Shown piece after piece: positions 1 through 9,078 of a stretch of DNA of 64,000 nt. The stretch spans positions 124,001 to 188,000 of the forward strand of contig NZ_JAGENB010000006.1 of NCBI RefSeq assembly GCF_019991125.1. The letters are read 5' to 3'. Both the position numbers and the translations under genes were made by a program. Under the pieces are notes generated by a model, which saw only the letters and a program-made list of their open reading frames with translations, was not told where the DNA came from and made no database searches. The first letter of the stretch is position 1, and the number at the start of each line of letters is the position of its first letter. Source of the stretch: Phyllobacterium calauticae (GTDB lineage Bacteria > Pseudomonadota > Alphaproteobacteria > Rhizobiales > Rhizobiaceae).

Positions 1-473
1 TGTCGGAAATGCCCATCCGTTCCAATGATTACGTGCCCATTTTCCCGTGGTTCGGCCCGGTTCTGGCGGGCATGGCCCTCGCCAAGACATTGCTCCACCT
101 CGACCGGATGCGCATTTTCGCCGGAACCGTCCATCCGGGCTGGCTCGACCGGGGATTGCGGTTCATCGGCCAGCACAGCCTGGCGTTCTATCTGATCCAT
201 CAGCCGGTGCTGATCAGCTGCGTTTTCCTGATCGCACAGGTATTTCCGCCCGCTACATCAACACCGCACGAGGTTTTCGACCGGGAATGCACCCGCAGCT
301 GCTCGGCGGATAATGACAGGGCGTTCTGCGAACGCTTTTGCACCTGCACGGTGGGCCAGCTGGAGACCCAGAAGATTTTCGATGATGTGTATACGGGCAA
401 GCGTAACCAGGACAATGACCCGCAGATACAGGACATCACCGGCATGTGCACGCAGGAAGCGATGCAACCCTGA
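1..473 (+). CDS. C-terminal part of HGSNAT/DUF1624-like membrane protein (partial)
   Basis: The reading frame is already open at base 3, so the gene starts before the window. The visible part has a hydrophobic segment (PWFGPVLAGMALAK) and a second one ending with GQHSLAFYLIHQPVLI. This is the typical last-helix signature of acyltransferase-3/heparan-alpha-glucosaminide N-acetyltransferase-like (DUF1624) inner-membrane proteins. After the last helix comes a hydrophilic tail of about 75 residues with seven cysteines, which looks cytoplasmic or periplasmic but matches no motif I know. The family assignment rests on the SLAFYLIHQP pattern only; the substrate is unknown. The gene ends convergently with the MerR gene. 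Confidence 0.6.
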   Translation, partial: SEMPIRSNDYVPIFPWFGPVLAGMALAKTLLHLDRMRIFAGTVHPGWLDRGLRFIGQHSLAFYLIHQPVLISCVFLIAQVFPPATSTPHEVFDRECTRSCSADNDRAFCERFCTCTVGQLETQKIFDDVYTGKRNQDNDPQIQDITGMCTQEAMQP

Positions 474-544
474 TCGAAATTTTCATCGTCAGTTGCAGCG
501 CGCTTGTCGAACCACGAACCATGCAGAAGGACAGTACCAGCGCC

Positions 545-940
545 TCAGGTATTAACGCCCAGTTCCGCCAGCCGTTCGATGCAGGCTTCTTCCACCTGAT
601 CGAGTTCAGCCAGGGTTTCCTCGATGTCACGGCGCTTCTGGCGCAGGTCGCCGCGCTTTTCCTCGACGCGCTTCATCAACAGGTGCAGTTGACCCATTTC
701 TCCCGGTGGCTCGCGGTACATCTGCACGATCTCGTGGATTTCCGCGATGGAAAAACCGAGCCGCTTGCCGCGCAGGATCTGCTTGAGCAGATGCCGGTCC
801 GATGGCCGGAACAGGCGTGTGCGCCCGCGACGGACGGGGTGGATCAGCCCCTCGTCCTCATAGAAGCGCAATGTCCGGGTGGAAACGCCGAACTCCCGCG
901 TCAGCTCAGTAATAGAATAATATTCGCGCATGACAGACAT
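545..940 (-). CDS. MerR family transcriptional regulator (LiuR-like)
   Basis: This is a 131-residue DNA-binding regulator. The N-terminal winged helix reads YSITELTREFGVSTRTLRFYEDEGL, the classic MerR HTH plus wing. An effector-independent coiled coil follows, rich in E/K/R (roughly residues 75-120, with EEKRGDLRQKRRDIEETL). No C-terminal cysteine cluster is present, so it is unlikely to be a metal sensor. The sequence type resembles the MerR regulators of branched-chain and fatty-acid catabolism in proteobacteria (LiuR group), but no such target operon is adjacent. I chose the ATG at 940, because the reading frame can be extended to 982 only with residues that have no MerR similarity. ATG 931 is a possible shorter start. 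A possible operator lies just upstream at 986-1002. Confidence 0.8.
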   Translation of the reverse strand: MSVMREYYSITELTREFGVSTRTLRFYEDEGLIHPVRRGRTRLFRPSDRHLLKQILRGKRLGFSIAEIHEIVQMYREPPGEMGQLHLLMKRVEEKRGDLRQKRRDIEETLAELDQVEEACIERLAELGVNT

Positions 941-985
941 TGCTCTGATTTTTCTTACTATTTCACATGGATGTTTGGCCACGCA

Positions 986-1002
986 ATTACGTAAAAGTCA
1001 AT
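986..1002. promoter_or_regulatory. Possible MerR (LiuR-type) operator
   Basis: The sequence ATTACGTAAAAGTCAAT lies 45 bp upstream of the MerR gene. It contains the TACGTAAA core followed by GTCAA, resembling the published LiuR consensus built on ACGT half-sites. MerR regulators commonly bind their own promoter. This is a match by eye to one short site and is not statistically tested. Confidence 0.3.
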
Positions 1003-1056
1003 TGTACCTTTGTTAGCATAAATGAACGTTAGTCTCAAATGCCGGAAAATCAGCTG

Positions 1057-2469
1057 TCAGGCCAGTCCGAACCACCAGGTTGCCAGTCCCAGGAACGAGA
1101 AAAACCCGACAACATCGGTCACGGTGGTGACAAAGACAGCCGACGAAATGGCGGGGTCGGCCCCGAACTTGTCGAGCAGCAGGGGAATCAGAATACCGCC
1201 GAGGGCAGCGGCCATCATGTTGATGATCATGGCCGAGGCGATGATCCCGCCCAGTTCGGCATTGTGGAACCAGAATCCGGCAACCATGCCGATCAGCACG
1301 GCGAACACCATGCCGTTGATCAAGCCGACCGAGGCCTCGCGCCGGATGATGCGGCCAGCATTGTAGATATCCATGTCGCGTGTCGCCAGCGCGCGCACGG
1401 TCACGGTCATGGTCTGGGTCGCCGCATTGCCGCCCATGGAGGCAACGATGGGCATCAGCACCGCCAGCGCCACCATCTGCTGGATGGTGCCGTCAAACAG
1501 CCCGATGATGGAGGCGGAGAGAAACGCCGTGAACAGGTTGACGACCAGCCAGGGCGTGCGCGAGCGCGAGGTGGACAGGACGGAGTCGGACAGTTCTTCG
1601 TCGCCGACGCCGCCGAGGCGCATGATGTCCTCCTCGGCCTCTTCCTGGATGACGTCGACGATGTTCTCGATGGTCAGCACGCCGACAAGCCGTTCATTCT
1701 CGTCGACAACGGCGGCGGACAGCAGGTCATACTGCTCGAAAATCTGTGCCGCCTCTTCCTGATCCATCGTCGCGGGAATGGCATGGCGCGTCTCGTGCAT
1801 GATCTCGTCGATCTTGCTGTCGCGGCCCGCGCGCAGGATGCGGTCGAGATCGATGGCACCGAGCAGCCGGAACATCGGATCGATGACGAAAATCTGCGAG
1901 AAGGATTCCGGCAGGTCGGCATTGTTGCGCATGTAGTCGATGGTCTGGCCGACGGTCCAGAACGGTGGCACGGCGACGAACTCCGTCTGCATGCGGCGTC
2001 CGGCGGTTTCTTCCGGATAGCCGAGCGAACGGCGCAGGCGCACGCGCTCGGTGAATGGCAGCTGCGCCAGAATCTCGTCGCGGTCTTCCTGGTCGAGATC
2101 TTCCAGGATGTAGACGGCATCGTCGGAATCCAGGTCCTGAACCGCTTCAGCGATCTGCTGATTCGGCATGGCATCGACGATTTCGAGGCGCACGGCCTCG
2201 TCGACTTCGGTCAGCGCGGCAAAATCGAATTCATCGCCAAGCAGTTCAACGAGGGCCGCGCGCTGCTCCGATTGCAGCGCTTCAAGAACGTGGCCCAGTT
2301 CGGACTGGTGCAGTTTGCCGACATGGGAACGCAGGAACAGAACATCACGGTCCGCAATGGCGGCGCCGACACGGGCGAGATAGGACGAGCGGACGGCACC
2401 GTCTTCGCCGTAAATGTCGACGTCCCGCTCGTCATCGGCGGGCGGAGGCAATGTTTCCGTTTCGTCCAT
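1057..2469 (-). CDS. mgtE: Magnesium transporter MgtE
   Basis: This is a 470-residue inner-membrane Mg2+ channel/transporter. Its order is the family's: a soluble MgtE N domain with helical repeats (about 35-140), a tandem CBS pair (about 140-275, with FSQIFVIDPMFRLLGAIDL and LVGVLTIENIVDVIQEEAEED), the plug region, then five membrane segments. Those segments contain the pore signature MPIVASMGGNAATQ, which is diagnostic of MgtE. The acidic N domain and CBS pair sense cytosolic Mg2+. The frame is open to 2541, but the ATG at 2469 is preceded by a GGAAGGCAGG ribosome site and fits the family's start. No Mg2+ riboswitch is visible in the upstream 147 bp. Confidence 0.95.
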   Translation of the reverse strand: MDETETLPPPADDERDVDIYGEDGAVRSSYLARVGAAIADRDVLFLRSHVGKLHQSELGHVLEALQSEQRAALVELLGDEFDFAALTEVDEAVRLEIVDAMPNQQIAEAVQDLDSDDAVYILEDLDQEDRDEILAQLPFTERVRLRRSLGYPEETAGRRMQTEFVAVPPFWTVGQTIDYMRNNADLPESFSQIFVIDPMFRLLGAIDLDRILRAGRDSKIDEIMHETRHAIPATMDQEEAAQIFEQYDLLSAAVVDENERLVGVLTIENIVDVIQEEAEEDIMRLGGVGDEELSDSVLSTSRSRTPWLVVNLFTAFLSASIIGLFDGTIQQMVALAVLMPIVASMGGNAATQTMTVTVRALATRDMDIYNAGRIIRREASVGLINGMVFAVLIGMVAGFWFHNAELGGIIASAMIINMMAAALGGILIPLLLDKFGADPAISSAVFVTTVTDVVGFFSFLGLATWWFGLA

Positions 2470-2616
2470 CGATCCGCACCTGCCTTCCCGACACGACTTG
2501 CACCATACAGTGTCAGTTAACGCATAACCCCCGAAATCCAAATCGATTTCTCCGGGGATTACGCGTCAATTCAGAAGGTTATTCCCCCTGCGGGACCGGG
2601 TGCGCGGCGCAGCCGG

Positions 2617-4065
2617 TCAGGCGGCGCTGTCTTCCCAGCCGCTGATGGCCTTGACCTCAAGGAAGTCTTCCAGCCCCCAGTGACCGCCTTCGCGGCCGAT
2701 GCCGGACTGCTTGTAGCCGCCGAACGGGGCGTCCGCCTTGTGCGACGCGCCGTTGATGCGCACCATGCCCGCACGCAGCTGCTTCGACACACGCTTGATC
2801 CGCTCGCGGTCGCCCGACTGGATATAGGCGGCAAGACCGTATGGCGTATCGTTGGCGATTTCGACGGCTTCTTCTTCCGTATCGAACGGGATCATCGCCA
2901 GCACCGGCCCAAAGATTTCCTCACGGGCAATCGTCATCTCATTGTTCACATCGGCAAACACCGTGGGACGGACGAAATAGCCGCGATTGAAGCCTTCCGG
3001 GCGGCCGGTGCCACCGGCGATCAAACGTGCACCTTCCTTGATGCCCTGCTCGATCAGGCCCTGCACCTTGTTGAACTGCGCCTCGGAGACGAGCGGGCCC
3101 ATATGATCGCCGTCCTGCGCGGGATCGCCGACAACGGTCGCCTTCGCCGTGGCGGCTGCAACTTCCGTTGCCTTGTCGTAGACCGAGCGCTCGACCAGCA
3201 TGCGTGTCGGCGCATTGCAGGATTGGCCCGTGTTGTTGAAGACGTGCAGCACGCCGCGCGTTACCGCCGCTTCGACATCGCTGTCGGCGAAAACGATGTT
3301 GGGCGACTTGCCGCCGAGTTCCAGCGACACGCGCTTGACCGTATCGGCAGCAGCCTTGGTCACGGCAATACCGGCACGGGTCGAGCCGGTGAAGGACATC
3401 ATGTCGATGCCCGGATGCGCCGACATGACAGCACCCACGGACGGACCATCGCCATTGACCATGTTGAACACACCGGCGGGAAGGCCCGATGCATCGATGA
3501 TTTCAGCAAAGACAATCGACGAAATCGGTGCGATTTCCGAGGGCTTCAGCACCACCGTGCAACCGGCGGCGATGGCAGGCACGACTTTCAGCACAACCTG
3601 GTTCATCGGCCAGTTCCACGGCGTGATCAGGCCGCAGACGCCGATGGGCTCATAGGCGATCCGGACATTGGGGTTGTGCTCGTCGAGCGGACGTTCGAAT
3701 TCAAAACTCTTCAGTGCCCGCATGAATGCCTTGAGGTGGCCAGTGCCCGAGGCCGCCTGCTCTTCCAGCGCCATCTTGATTGGTGCGCCCATTTCGGAGG
3801 AGATGGCCTGCGCCATGTCATTGATGCGCGTCTCGTAGACGGCGGTCAGGCGCTCGAGCCAGGCAATGCGCTCCTCGCGGCTTGTCAGGCTCCAGGTTGT
3901 GAATGCCTTGCGCGCGGCGGCAACGGCGGCATCGACATCGGCAGCAGATCCGACGGAAATGACGGCAAAGGGCTGCTCGTCCGCCGGATTGATCACTTCG
4001 AGGTCCTTTGCCACGGCCGGAGCGGTCCATTTTCCATTGATATAGAAATCGGTCTTGCGAAGCAT
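2617..4065 (-). CDS. NAD(P)+-dependent aldehyde dehydrogenase
   Basis: This is a 482-residue ALDH-superfamily enzyme that oxidises an aldehyde to the acid with NAD(P)+. The catalytic set is complete: Asn151 in PWNW, Glu249 in LELGGKSPN, nucleophile Cys283 in GQSCNAPTRM, and EEIFGPV followed by PFGGYKQSGIGRE near the C-terminus. The start at 4065 is preceded by GGAG at correct spacing; the open frame to 4218 lacks family similarity. The gene stands alone between mgtE and pabA. It is a close paralogue of the aldehyde dehydrogenase at 40290-41714: both open with FYING, share GVCGLITPWNWP, and have GQSCxAPTRM around the nucleophile. It may therefore act on an amino-aldehyde or guanidino-aldehyde. 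The substrate is inference. Confidence 0.9.
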   Translation of the reverse strand: MLRKTDFYINGKWTAPAVAKDLEVINPADEQPFAVISVGSAADVDAAVAAARKAFTTWSLTSREERIAWLERLTAVYETRINDMAQAISSEMGAPIKMALEEQAASGTGHLKAFMRALKSFEFERPLDEHNPNVRIAYEPIGVCGLITPWNWPMNQVVLKVVPAIAAGCTVVLKPSEIAPISSIVFAEIIDASGLPAGVFNMVNGDGPSVGAVMSAHPGIDMMSFTGSTRAGIAVTKAAADTVKRVSLELGGKSPNIVFADSDVEAAVTRGVLHVFNNTGQSCNAPTRMLVERSVYDKATEVAAATAKATVVGDPAQDGDHMGPLVSEAQFNKVQGLIEQGIKEGARLIAGGTGRPEGFNRGYFVRPTVFADVNNEMTIAREEIFGPVLAMIPFDTEEEAVEIANDTPYGLAAYIQSGDRERIKRVSKQLRAGMVRINGASHKADAPFGGYKQSGIGREGGHWGLEDFLEVKAISGWEDSAA

Positions 4066-4214
4066 GGTTGGTCTCCTGCCTGGTGCTGTCGGATTGGGTT
4101 GGTTCAGGGCGGATGTGCATCCGTTGGACTGCTGGTGTAGCGGATGAATGGACCGGCAGCCAACAGGAATATCGAACAAAGAGGCGAAAATAGCGGCGCG
4201 CTGACGTTTGATCG

Positions 4215-4805
4215 TCATTTCCTGGGTTGGTGGAAGGCACGCCCGATGCGCAGGAAATTGCCGAGCATGGCGTGGCCATATTCAGTCAGCACCGACTCCG
4301 GATGGAACTGCACCCCGAATGTCGGGTGCGCCCGGTGGGCAAGCCCCATGATCTCGCCCCTGTCGGAGCGGGCCGTTACGGTGAGCGACGCATTGTCCTC
4401 GTCCGCAACGACAATCAGCGAATGATAGCGCCCAGCCTTGAACGGGCTCGGCAATCCCTTGAAAACGCCCGTTCCGTCATGCTGGATCAGGGACGAGCGG
4501 CCATGCATGGGTTCCTGCGCCCGCAGCACCGTGCCGCCAAAGGCTTCCCCGATGCATTGGTGGCCAAGGCATATGCCGAGAATGGGAATGCTGCCGCTGA
4601 AGGCTTCGATGATGGCAAGCGACTGCCCCGCTTCATGCGGCCCGCAGGGTCCGGGCGAGATGACCAGAGCCGCGGGTTGCAGCGCTTCGATGTCGGCAAC
4701 CGTGATTGCGTCGTTGCGCACGACGCGTGTTTCCTCGCCGAGCTCGGCAAAATAGCGTGCCACGGTGAAAACGAAGGAATCGTAATTGTCGATGATGAGG
4801 ATCAT
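4215..4805 (-). CDS. pabA: Glutamine amidotransferase subunit of aminodeoxychorismate (or anthranilate) synthase
   Basis: This is a 196-residue class I glutamine amidotransferase (TrpG/PabA family). It supplies ammonia from glutamine to the chorismate-aminating partner. It opens with ILIIDNYDSFVF, carries the nucleophile elbow GICLGHQCIGE with Cys79, and has the catalytic pair His168/Glu170 in VQFHPES. The ATG overlaps the stop of the upstream pabB by four bases (ATGA), so the two are translationally coupled. Because its partner is PabB by motif, p-aminobenzoate/folate synthesis is the main role. In organisms with one such subunit it may also serve anthranilate synthase. Confidence 0.9.
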   Translation of the reverse strand: MILIIDNYDSFVFTVARYFAELGEETRVVRNDAITVADIEALQPAALVISPGPCGPHEAGQSLAIIEAFSGSIPILGICLGHQCIGEAFGGTVLRAQEPMHGRSSLIQHDGTGVFKGLPSPFKAGRYHSLIVVADEDNASLTVTARSDRGEIMGLAHRAHPTFGVQFHPESVLTEYGHAMLGNFLRIGRAFHQPRK

Positions 4806-6196
4806 GACCCGGCATCTCCGGCCATGTCGAACACATCGAAAATCCGCGCCGCCTTGTCCAGCGTCTCCTGATACTCCGCCGCGGGATCGGAGAGCGCCGT
4901 GATGCCGCCGCCCGCCTGAAACACCGCCTTGCCGCCCTGGAACAGCACGGTGCGGATGGCGATGTTGGTGTCCATATTGCCGTTGAAACCGAAAAAGCCG
5001 ATCGAGCCGCAATAGACACCGCGCGCGACCTGTTCCATCTCGGTGATGATTTCCATCGCCCGCAGTTTCGGCGCACCGGTGATGGAGCCGCCGGGAAAAG
5101 CCGCGCGGATCAGGTCCGGCAGTGATTTTTCGTCCGCCAGACGCCCGGTGACGACCGACACCAGATGATGCACACTGGCATAGGATTCCAGCCCGCACAG
5201 CACGGGCGTGAGTACGGAATGGGGATTGCAGACCCGCGACAGATCATTGCGCATGAGGTCGACGATCATCAGGTTTTCGGCGCGATCCTTTTCAGAAGCA
5301 AGCAGGGTCTCCGCATGCCGCCGGTCGATATCCGGATCGGCCGAGCGCGGCACTGTGCCCTTGATCGGCCGTGTCTGCACGTCCCGGCCCCGAACCGAAA
5401 GAAACCGCTCCGGCGAACTCGACGCGATGACCAGATCATCGTGCTCCAGATAGGCGGCAAATGTCGCGGCATTGCGCTGGCGCAGCGCCTTGTAGAAGGC
5501 CCAGACGGGATAGTTTTCGGGAAGATCGGCGATAAAGCGTTGCGCGATATTGGCCTGGAAAATATCGCCATCGAGAATATATTCGACGACTTTCGCCACC
5601 GCCTGCATATAGGCTTCGCGCGTGAAATTGGATTGCCAGATATTGCGCGCAACGCGTGGCCGCGCGGAGTCTTGCGTGTTCACCGGCTTCTCGAGCGCCG
5701 CGAGAAAGACATGAGCGCGTTCGGCGGCACGCCTTTCGTCCGCCTGTTCGGGCAAACCGGACGAGACGAGCCAGACCCGTTGCGTCAGGTGATCAAAGGC
5801 AAGCACGACATCATGGAAATGCCAGATGGCGTCGGGCACATCGCCCTGCGACTGTTTGCGCGGTTCTGGAAGATTTTCCAGCAACCGTCCGAATTCATAG
5901 GAGAAATAGCCTATGGCCCCGCCATGGAATGGCGGAAGGCCAGCCTGATCGTCGAGGCGGAAACGTTTGAGATACTGGGAAAGAGCCTCCAGCGGGCCGA
6001 GATCCAGTGGCTGATCGTTCCAGCTGGCCGCACCATCCCGGACCGCCAGCGTGCCGAAGGGATCGGCAGCCACGTAGGAATAGCGGCCAAGCTGGTCGTG
6101 CCGCATGGCACTGTCAAGAAAGCTCAGCCCGCCGAACGGCTTCAGGCGTTCGGCAGCGTCGACTGGTTCCAGCCAGGGGATTTCACGGATGTACAT
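4802..6196 (-). CDS. pabB: Aminodeoxychorismate synthase component I
   Basis: This is a 464-residue chorismate-binding enzyme that makes 4-amino-4-deoxychorismate, the p-aminobenzoate precursor for folate. The N-terminal third is the TrpE/PabB N domain and the rest the chorismate-binding fold. Key evidence for PabB over TrpE is the motif PIKGT with Lys279. That lysine forms the covalent intermediate in PabB, where anthranilate synthases have PIAGT. Other signatures are ASSPERF, DLMRNDLSRVC, and GSITGAPKLRAMEIITEME near the C-terminus. The gene overlaps pabA. No 4-amino-4-deoxychorismate lyase (pabC) gene is adjacent on the visible side. Confidence 0.93.
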   Translation of the reverse strand: MYIREIPWLEPVDAAERLKPFGGLSFLDSAMRHDQLGRYSYVAADPFGTLAVRDGAASWNDQPLDLGPLEALSQYLKRFRLDDQAGLPPFHGGAIGYFSYEFGRLLENLPEPRKQSQGDVPDAIWHFHDVVLAFDHLTQRVWLVSSGLPEQADERRAAERAHVFLAALEKPVNTQDSARPRVARNIWQSNFTREAYMQAVAKVVEYILDGDIFQANIAQRFIADLPENYPVWAFYKALRQRNAATFAAYLEHDDLVIASSSPERFLSVRGRDVQTRPIKGTVPRSADPDIDRRHAETLLASEKDRAENLMIVDLMRNDLSRVCNPHSVLTPVLCGLESYASVHHLVSVVTGRLADEKSLPDLIRAAFPGGSITGAPKLRAMEIITEMEQVARGVYCGSIGFFGFNGNMDTNIAIRTVLFQGGKAVFQAGGGITALSDPAAEYQETLDKAARIFDVFDMAGDAGS

Positions 6197-6225
6197 CCGT
6201 TGTCAGCCTTTCCCGAACGATGGCG

Positions 6226-6651
6226 TTAACCGCTCTTGCGGGTGGAAAGAAGTATACTTGTCTCGGTCAGGGTGATTCCGTCAATATGCCTGATGTCGCG
6301 CAGGGTGTGATCGAACGCCTCCAGCGTCTCCACCTCGATCTCCGCAACAATATCCCAGCGGCCGTTGGTGGTATGCAGCGCGCGGATTTCGGGAAAGCCC
6401 TGCAGGCGGCGGATGACCTTTTCCGCGCCCTGCCCGGCCACTTCGATCATGGCGATGGCGCGAACGCCATAAACGCCGGCACCCGCCTTCAGCGTCACGG
6501 TAAAACCCTGAATGGTGCCGTCGGTCGTCAGCTTGTCGACGCGGGCCCGCACGGTGGCGCGCGAAATGCCGAGCAGCGTTGCCATCGACGAGACGGGCAT
6601 ACGGCAGTCATCGCGCAGCAGTGACAAGAGGCGGCGGTCAAGATCATCCAT
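6226..6651 (-). CDS. Lrp/AsnC family transcriptional regulator (probable arginase operon regulator)
   Basis: This is a 141-residue Lrp/AsnC regulator. An N-terminal helix-turn-helix (about residues 15-45, with DRRLLSLLRDD and GISRATVRARVDKL) is followed by the RAM/AsnC ligand-binding domain (about 60-138, with AIMIEVAG, GRWDIVAEIEVETLEAF and LRDIRHIDGI). The start chosen is ATG 6651, where the family's typical MDDLDRRLL begins; the upstream in-frame extension has no similarity. It is divergent from arginase, the usual arrangement in rhizobia where such regulators respond to an amino acid and control arginine/ornithine catabolism. A palindromic site sits between them at 6677-6705. Confidence 0.88.
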   Translation of the reverse strand: MDDLDRRLLSLLRDDCRMPVSSMATLLGISRATVRARVDKLTTDGTIQGFTVTLKAGAGVYGVRAIAMIEVAGQGAEKVIRRLQGFPEIRALHTTNGRWDIVAEIEVETLEAFDHTLRDIRHIDGITLTETSILLSTRKSG

Positions 6652-6676
6652 GTCTGTTCCAATTTGTATAATTGAG

Positions 6677-6705
6677 ATGCGCAAACTGCGCATTAAGTAG
6701 CGCAT
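6677..6705. promoter_or_regulatory. Putative Lrp/AsnC operator
   Basis: ATGCGCA-AAC-TGCGCAT forms a 17-bp palindrome at 6677-6693. A third GCGCAT half-site lies one helical turn further (6700-6705). Repeated half-sites on one DNA face suit a multimeric Lrp-type protein. It lies in the divergent gap, close to the regulator's own start, so autoregulation plus control of arginase is plausible. Confidence 0.5.
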
Positions 6706-6821
6706 TTCTATCAGGATGCTGTCTATTTGTCACCGTCTCGGGGTGGCAGTATACTGGCTGCGCCGGTGAATCCCCCGGCTTCATTTGATTGACCATTCAA
6801 ACGCGAAAGTGGCGCTTGTTG

Positions 6822-7811
6822 ATGAACATGCTCAGCAACTTTGAGAACGACCCCAAACAGAAATTGATGATCGTCGGCGCGCCCATCGAGGAAGGTGCCG
6901 GTCGTCTCGGCGCCCTGATGGGCCCGGCAGCGCTGCGCACCGCCGGTCTCATCCGCACGTTGGAAGAGATGGGCCATCCGGTCGACGATCATGGCGATCT
7001 TCGCCTGCCGCAGACCCTGCCAGCCGTTGCACCCGTCAGCGGCCTTGCCCATCACATCGAAAAGATCGCCGCATGGTCGCGCATGCTCTGCGTTGAAACC
7101 TATGAGGCGATGAAGGACGGCAGTTTTCCGGTCATTCTGGGCGGCGACCATTCGCTGTCCATGGGCTCGGTCGGCGGCATCGCCCGCTACTGCCAGGAAA
7201 ACAACCGCGAACTGTTCGTGCTCTGGCTCGACGCCCATTCCGATTTCAACACCCCGGCAACCTCGCCGTCCGGCAACATGCACGGCATGTCGGCGGCGCT
7301 CCTGTGCAACGAGCCCGGTCTTGAAGGCGTGTTCGGCGACGAGCCGCATGGCCTGATCAAACCGGAAAACCTGCATCTCTTCGGCATCCGCTCCATCGAT
7401 ACGGTCGAGCGTAAGCTCCTGCGCGAACGCGGCATCGACGTCATCGACATGCGCCAGATCGACGAGTTCGGCGTGGCCAAGCTGATGCGCCGCATCATCG
7501 AGCGGGTGCAGAAGGCCAATGGAATCCTGCACGTCAGCTTTGACGTGGATTTCATCGATCCGTCGCTTGCGCCGGGTGTCGGCACGACGGTTCCCGGCGG
7601 CGCCACCTACCGCGAAGCCCATCTCGTGATGGAAATGCTGCATGATTCCGGCGTTGTCGGCTCGCTCGACATCGTCGAGCTCAATCCGTTCCTCGACGAT
7701 CGCGGCAAGAGCGCCATGCTGCTCGTCGATCTCGTCGCCAGCCTGTTCGGCCGGCAGATTTATGAACGGCCCGCCGTTTCAGACCAGAGCACCACGGCGC
7801 TCAACGTATAA
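6822..7811 (+). CDS. rocF: Arginase
   Basis: This is a 329-residue binuclear Mn2+ ureohydrolase that converts arginine to ornithine and urea. The metal ligands are all present: His110 in GGDHS, Asp137/His139/Asp141 in WLDAHSDFN, and Asp241/Asp243 in SFDVDFIDP. SGNMHGM and the C-terminal GSLDIVELNP are also typical and separate it from agmatinase. The first ATG is at 6822. An upstream TTG at 6789 keeps the frame open but adds only non-conserved residues. It is followed 25 bp later by ornithine aminotransferase, giving arginine to glutamate semialdehyde in two steps. It is probably regulated by the divergent AsnC-type gene. Confidence 0.95.
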   Translation: MNMLSNFENDPKQKLMIVGAPIEEGAGRLGALMGPAALRTAGLIRTLEEMGHPVDDHGDLRLPQTLPAVAPVSGLAHHIEKIAAWSRMLCVETYEAMKDGSFPVILGGDHSLSMGSVGGIARYCQENNRELFVLWLDAHSDFNTPATSPSGNMHGMSAALLCNEPGLEGVFGDEPHGLIKPENLHLFGIRSIDTVERKLLRERGIDVIDMRQIDEFGVAKLMRRIIERVQKANGILHVSFDVDFIDPSLAPGVGTTVPGGATYREAHLVMEMLHDSGVVGSLDIVELNPFLDDRGKSAMLLVDLVASLFGRQIYERPAVSDQSTTALNV

Positions 7812-7836
7812 GAAAATTGGCAAATAGGAGGATATT

Positions 7837-9048
7837 TTGCTGCAAACAGCCGCCCAACTGATTTCGACCGAGTCCCGTCTTGGCGCTCACAACTACAAGC
7901 CGCTTGATGTGGTTCTGTCGCGCGGCGAAGGCGTGCATGTCTGGGATATCGATGGGAACCGCTATCTCGACTGTCTTTCAGCCTATTCCGCCGTCAACCA
8001 GGGCCATTGCCATCCCAAGATCCTGGCAGCCATGACCGAACAGGCGTCAAAGCTGACGCTGACGTCGCGCGCCTTCCGCAACGATCAGCTGGCGCTGTTC
8101 TATGAAGAGCTGGCAACCCTCACCGGCTCGCACAAGATCCTGCCGATGAACAGCGGTGCCGAAGCCGTCGAGACCGCCATCAAGGCCGTGCGCAAATGGG
8201 GCTACGAGGTCAAGGGCGTGCCGGAAAATGCTGCCGAGATCATCGTCTGCTCCGATAACTTCCACGGCCGCACCATGGGGATCGTCGGGTTCAGCACGGA
8301 CCCGTCCGCCCGCGAGAATTTCGGCCCCTTTGCGCCGGGCTTCAAGGTCGTTCCCTTCGGCGATATCGATGCCTTTGCAGCGGCATTGACGCCCAATACC
8401 GTGGCGTTCCTTGTCGAGCCCATCCAGGGTGAGGCCGGCGTGAAAATCCCGCCGAAAGGCTATTTCTCCAAGGTGCGCGAGCTTTGCACGCAGAACAACA
8501 TCACGCTCATCCTCGATGAAATCCAGACCGGCCTCGGCCGCACCGGCGCCCTTTTGGCGGAAGAGCATGAGGCGATCGAGGCCGACGTGACGCTGATCGG
8601 CAAGGCGCTTTCGGGCGGCTTCTATCCGGTCTCGGCCGTGCTGTCGAACAGCGATGTTCTCGGTGTTCTGAAACCCGGCCAGCACGGCAGCACGTTCGGC
8701 GGCAATCCGCTGGCCTGTGCCATCGCCCGCGCCGCGTTGCGTGTTCTCACGGAAGAGAACATGATCGAGAATTCCCGCATCGAGGGCGAATATTTCCTGC
8801 AGCAGCTCAAGGGTATCCGCAGCAATATCGTGCGCGAAGTGCGCGGTCGCGGCCTGATGCTTGCCGTCGAACTGCATCCGGAAGCCGGCGGTGCCAACCG
8901 TTTCTGCTACGAGCTGAAGGAACGCGGCATTCTCGCCAAGGACACCCATGGCGATACGATCCGCATTGCGCCGCCGCTGGTGATCAAGCGCGATCAGATC
9001 GATTGGGCGCTGGAACAGTTCAACGAAGTGCTGACCAGCATGAATTGA
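7837..9048 (+). CDS. rocD: Ornithine aminotransferase (TTG start)
   Basis: This is a 403-residue class III PLP aminotransferase that converts ornithine plus 2-oxoglutarate to glutamate-5-semialdehyde. Asp227-Glu228 (LDEIQTG) and the PLP lysine Lys256 (IGKALSGG) are present, with [13 protein letters not shown] and [10 protein letters not shown]. The start is TTG at 7837, because a strong AGGAGG lies five bases upstream and the product then begins at the family's normal point. The next in-frame ATG would remove conserved sequence. It forms a two-gene operon with arginase and ends at a convergent hairpin terminator. Confidence 0.95.
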   Translation: MLQTAAQLISTESRLGAHNYKPLDVVLSRGEGVHVWDIDGNRYLDCLSAYSAVNQGHCHPKILAAMTEQASKLTLTSRAFRNDQLALFYEELATLTGSHKILPMNSGAEAVETAIKAVRKWGYEVKGVPENAAEIIVCSDNFHGRTMGIVGFSTDPSARENFGPFAPGFKVVPFGDIDAFAAALTPNTVAFLVEPIQGEAGVKIPPKGYFSKVRELCTQNNITLILDEIQTGLGRTGALLAEEHEAIEADVTLIGKALSGGFYPVSAVLSNSDVLGVLKPGQHGSTFGGNPLACAIARAALRVLTEENMIENSRIEGEYFLQQLKGIRSNIVREVRGRGLMLAVELHPEAGGANRFCYELKERGILAKDTHGDTIRIAPPLVIKRDQIDWALEQFNEVLTSMN

Positions 9049-9054
9049 GGCAGA

Positions 9055-9078
9055 GTGAGGGCTTTGCTAAGCCCTCAC
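9055..9078. terminator. Bidirectional hairpin between convergent genes
   Basis: GTGAGGGCTT and AAGCCCTCAC form a perfect 10-bp stem with loop TGCT. The hairpin sits between the ornithine aminotransferase stop and the end of the converging demethylase gene, overlapping the latter's stop codon. No strong T-run is present on either side. Confidence 0.6.

Noticed and set aside
1039-2520. A 493-codon open frame opposite mgtE
   Set aside because: Composition is rich in His, Gly, Asp and Arg with no motif; it is a high-G+C antisense shadow of mgtE.
6789-6821. TTG start for arginase
   Set aside because: It adds eleven unconserved residues, has no clear ribosome site, and ATG 6822 gives the usual arginase length.
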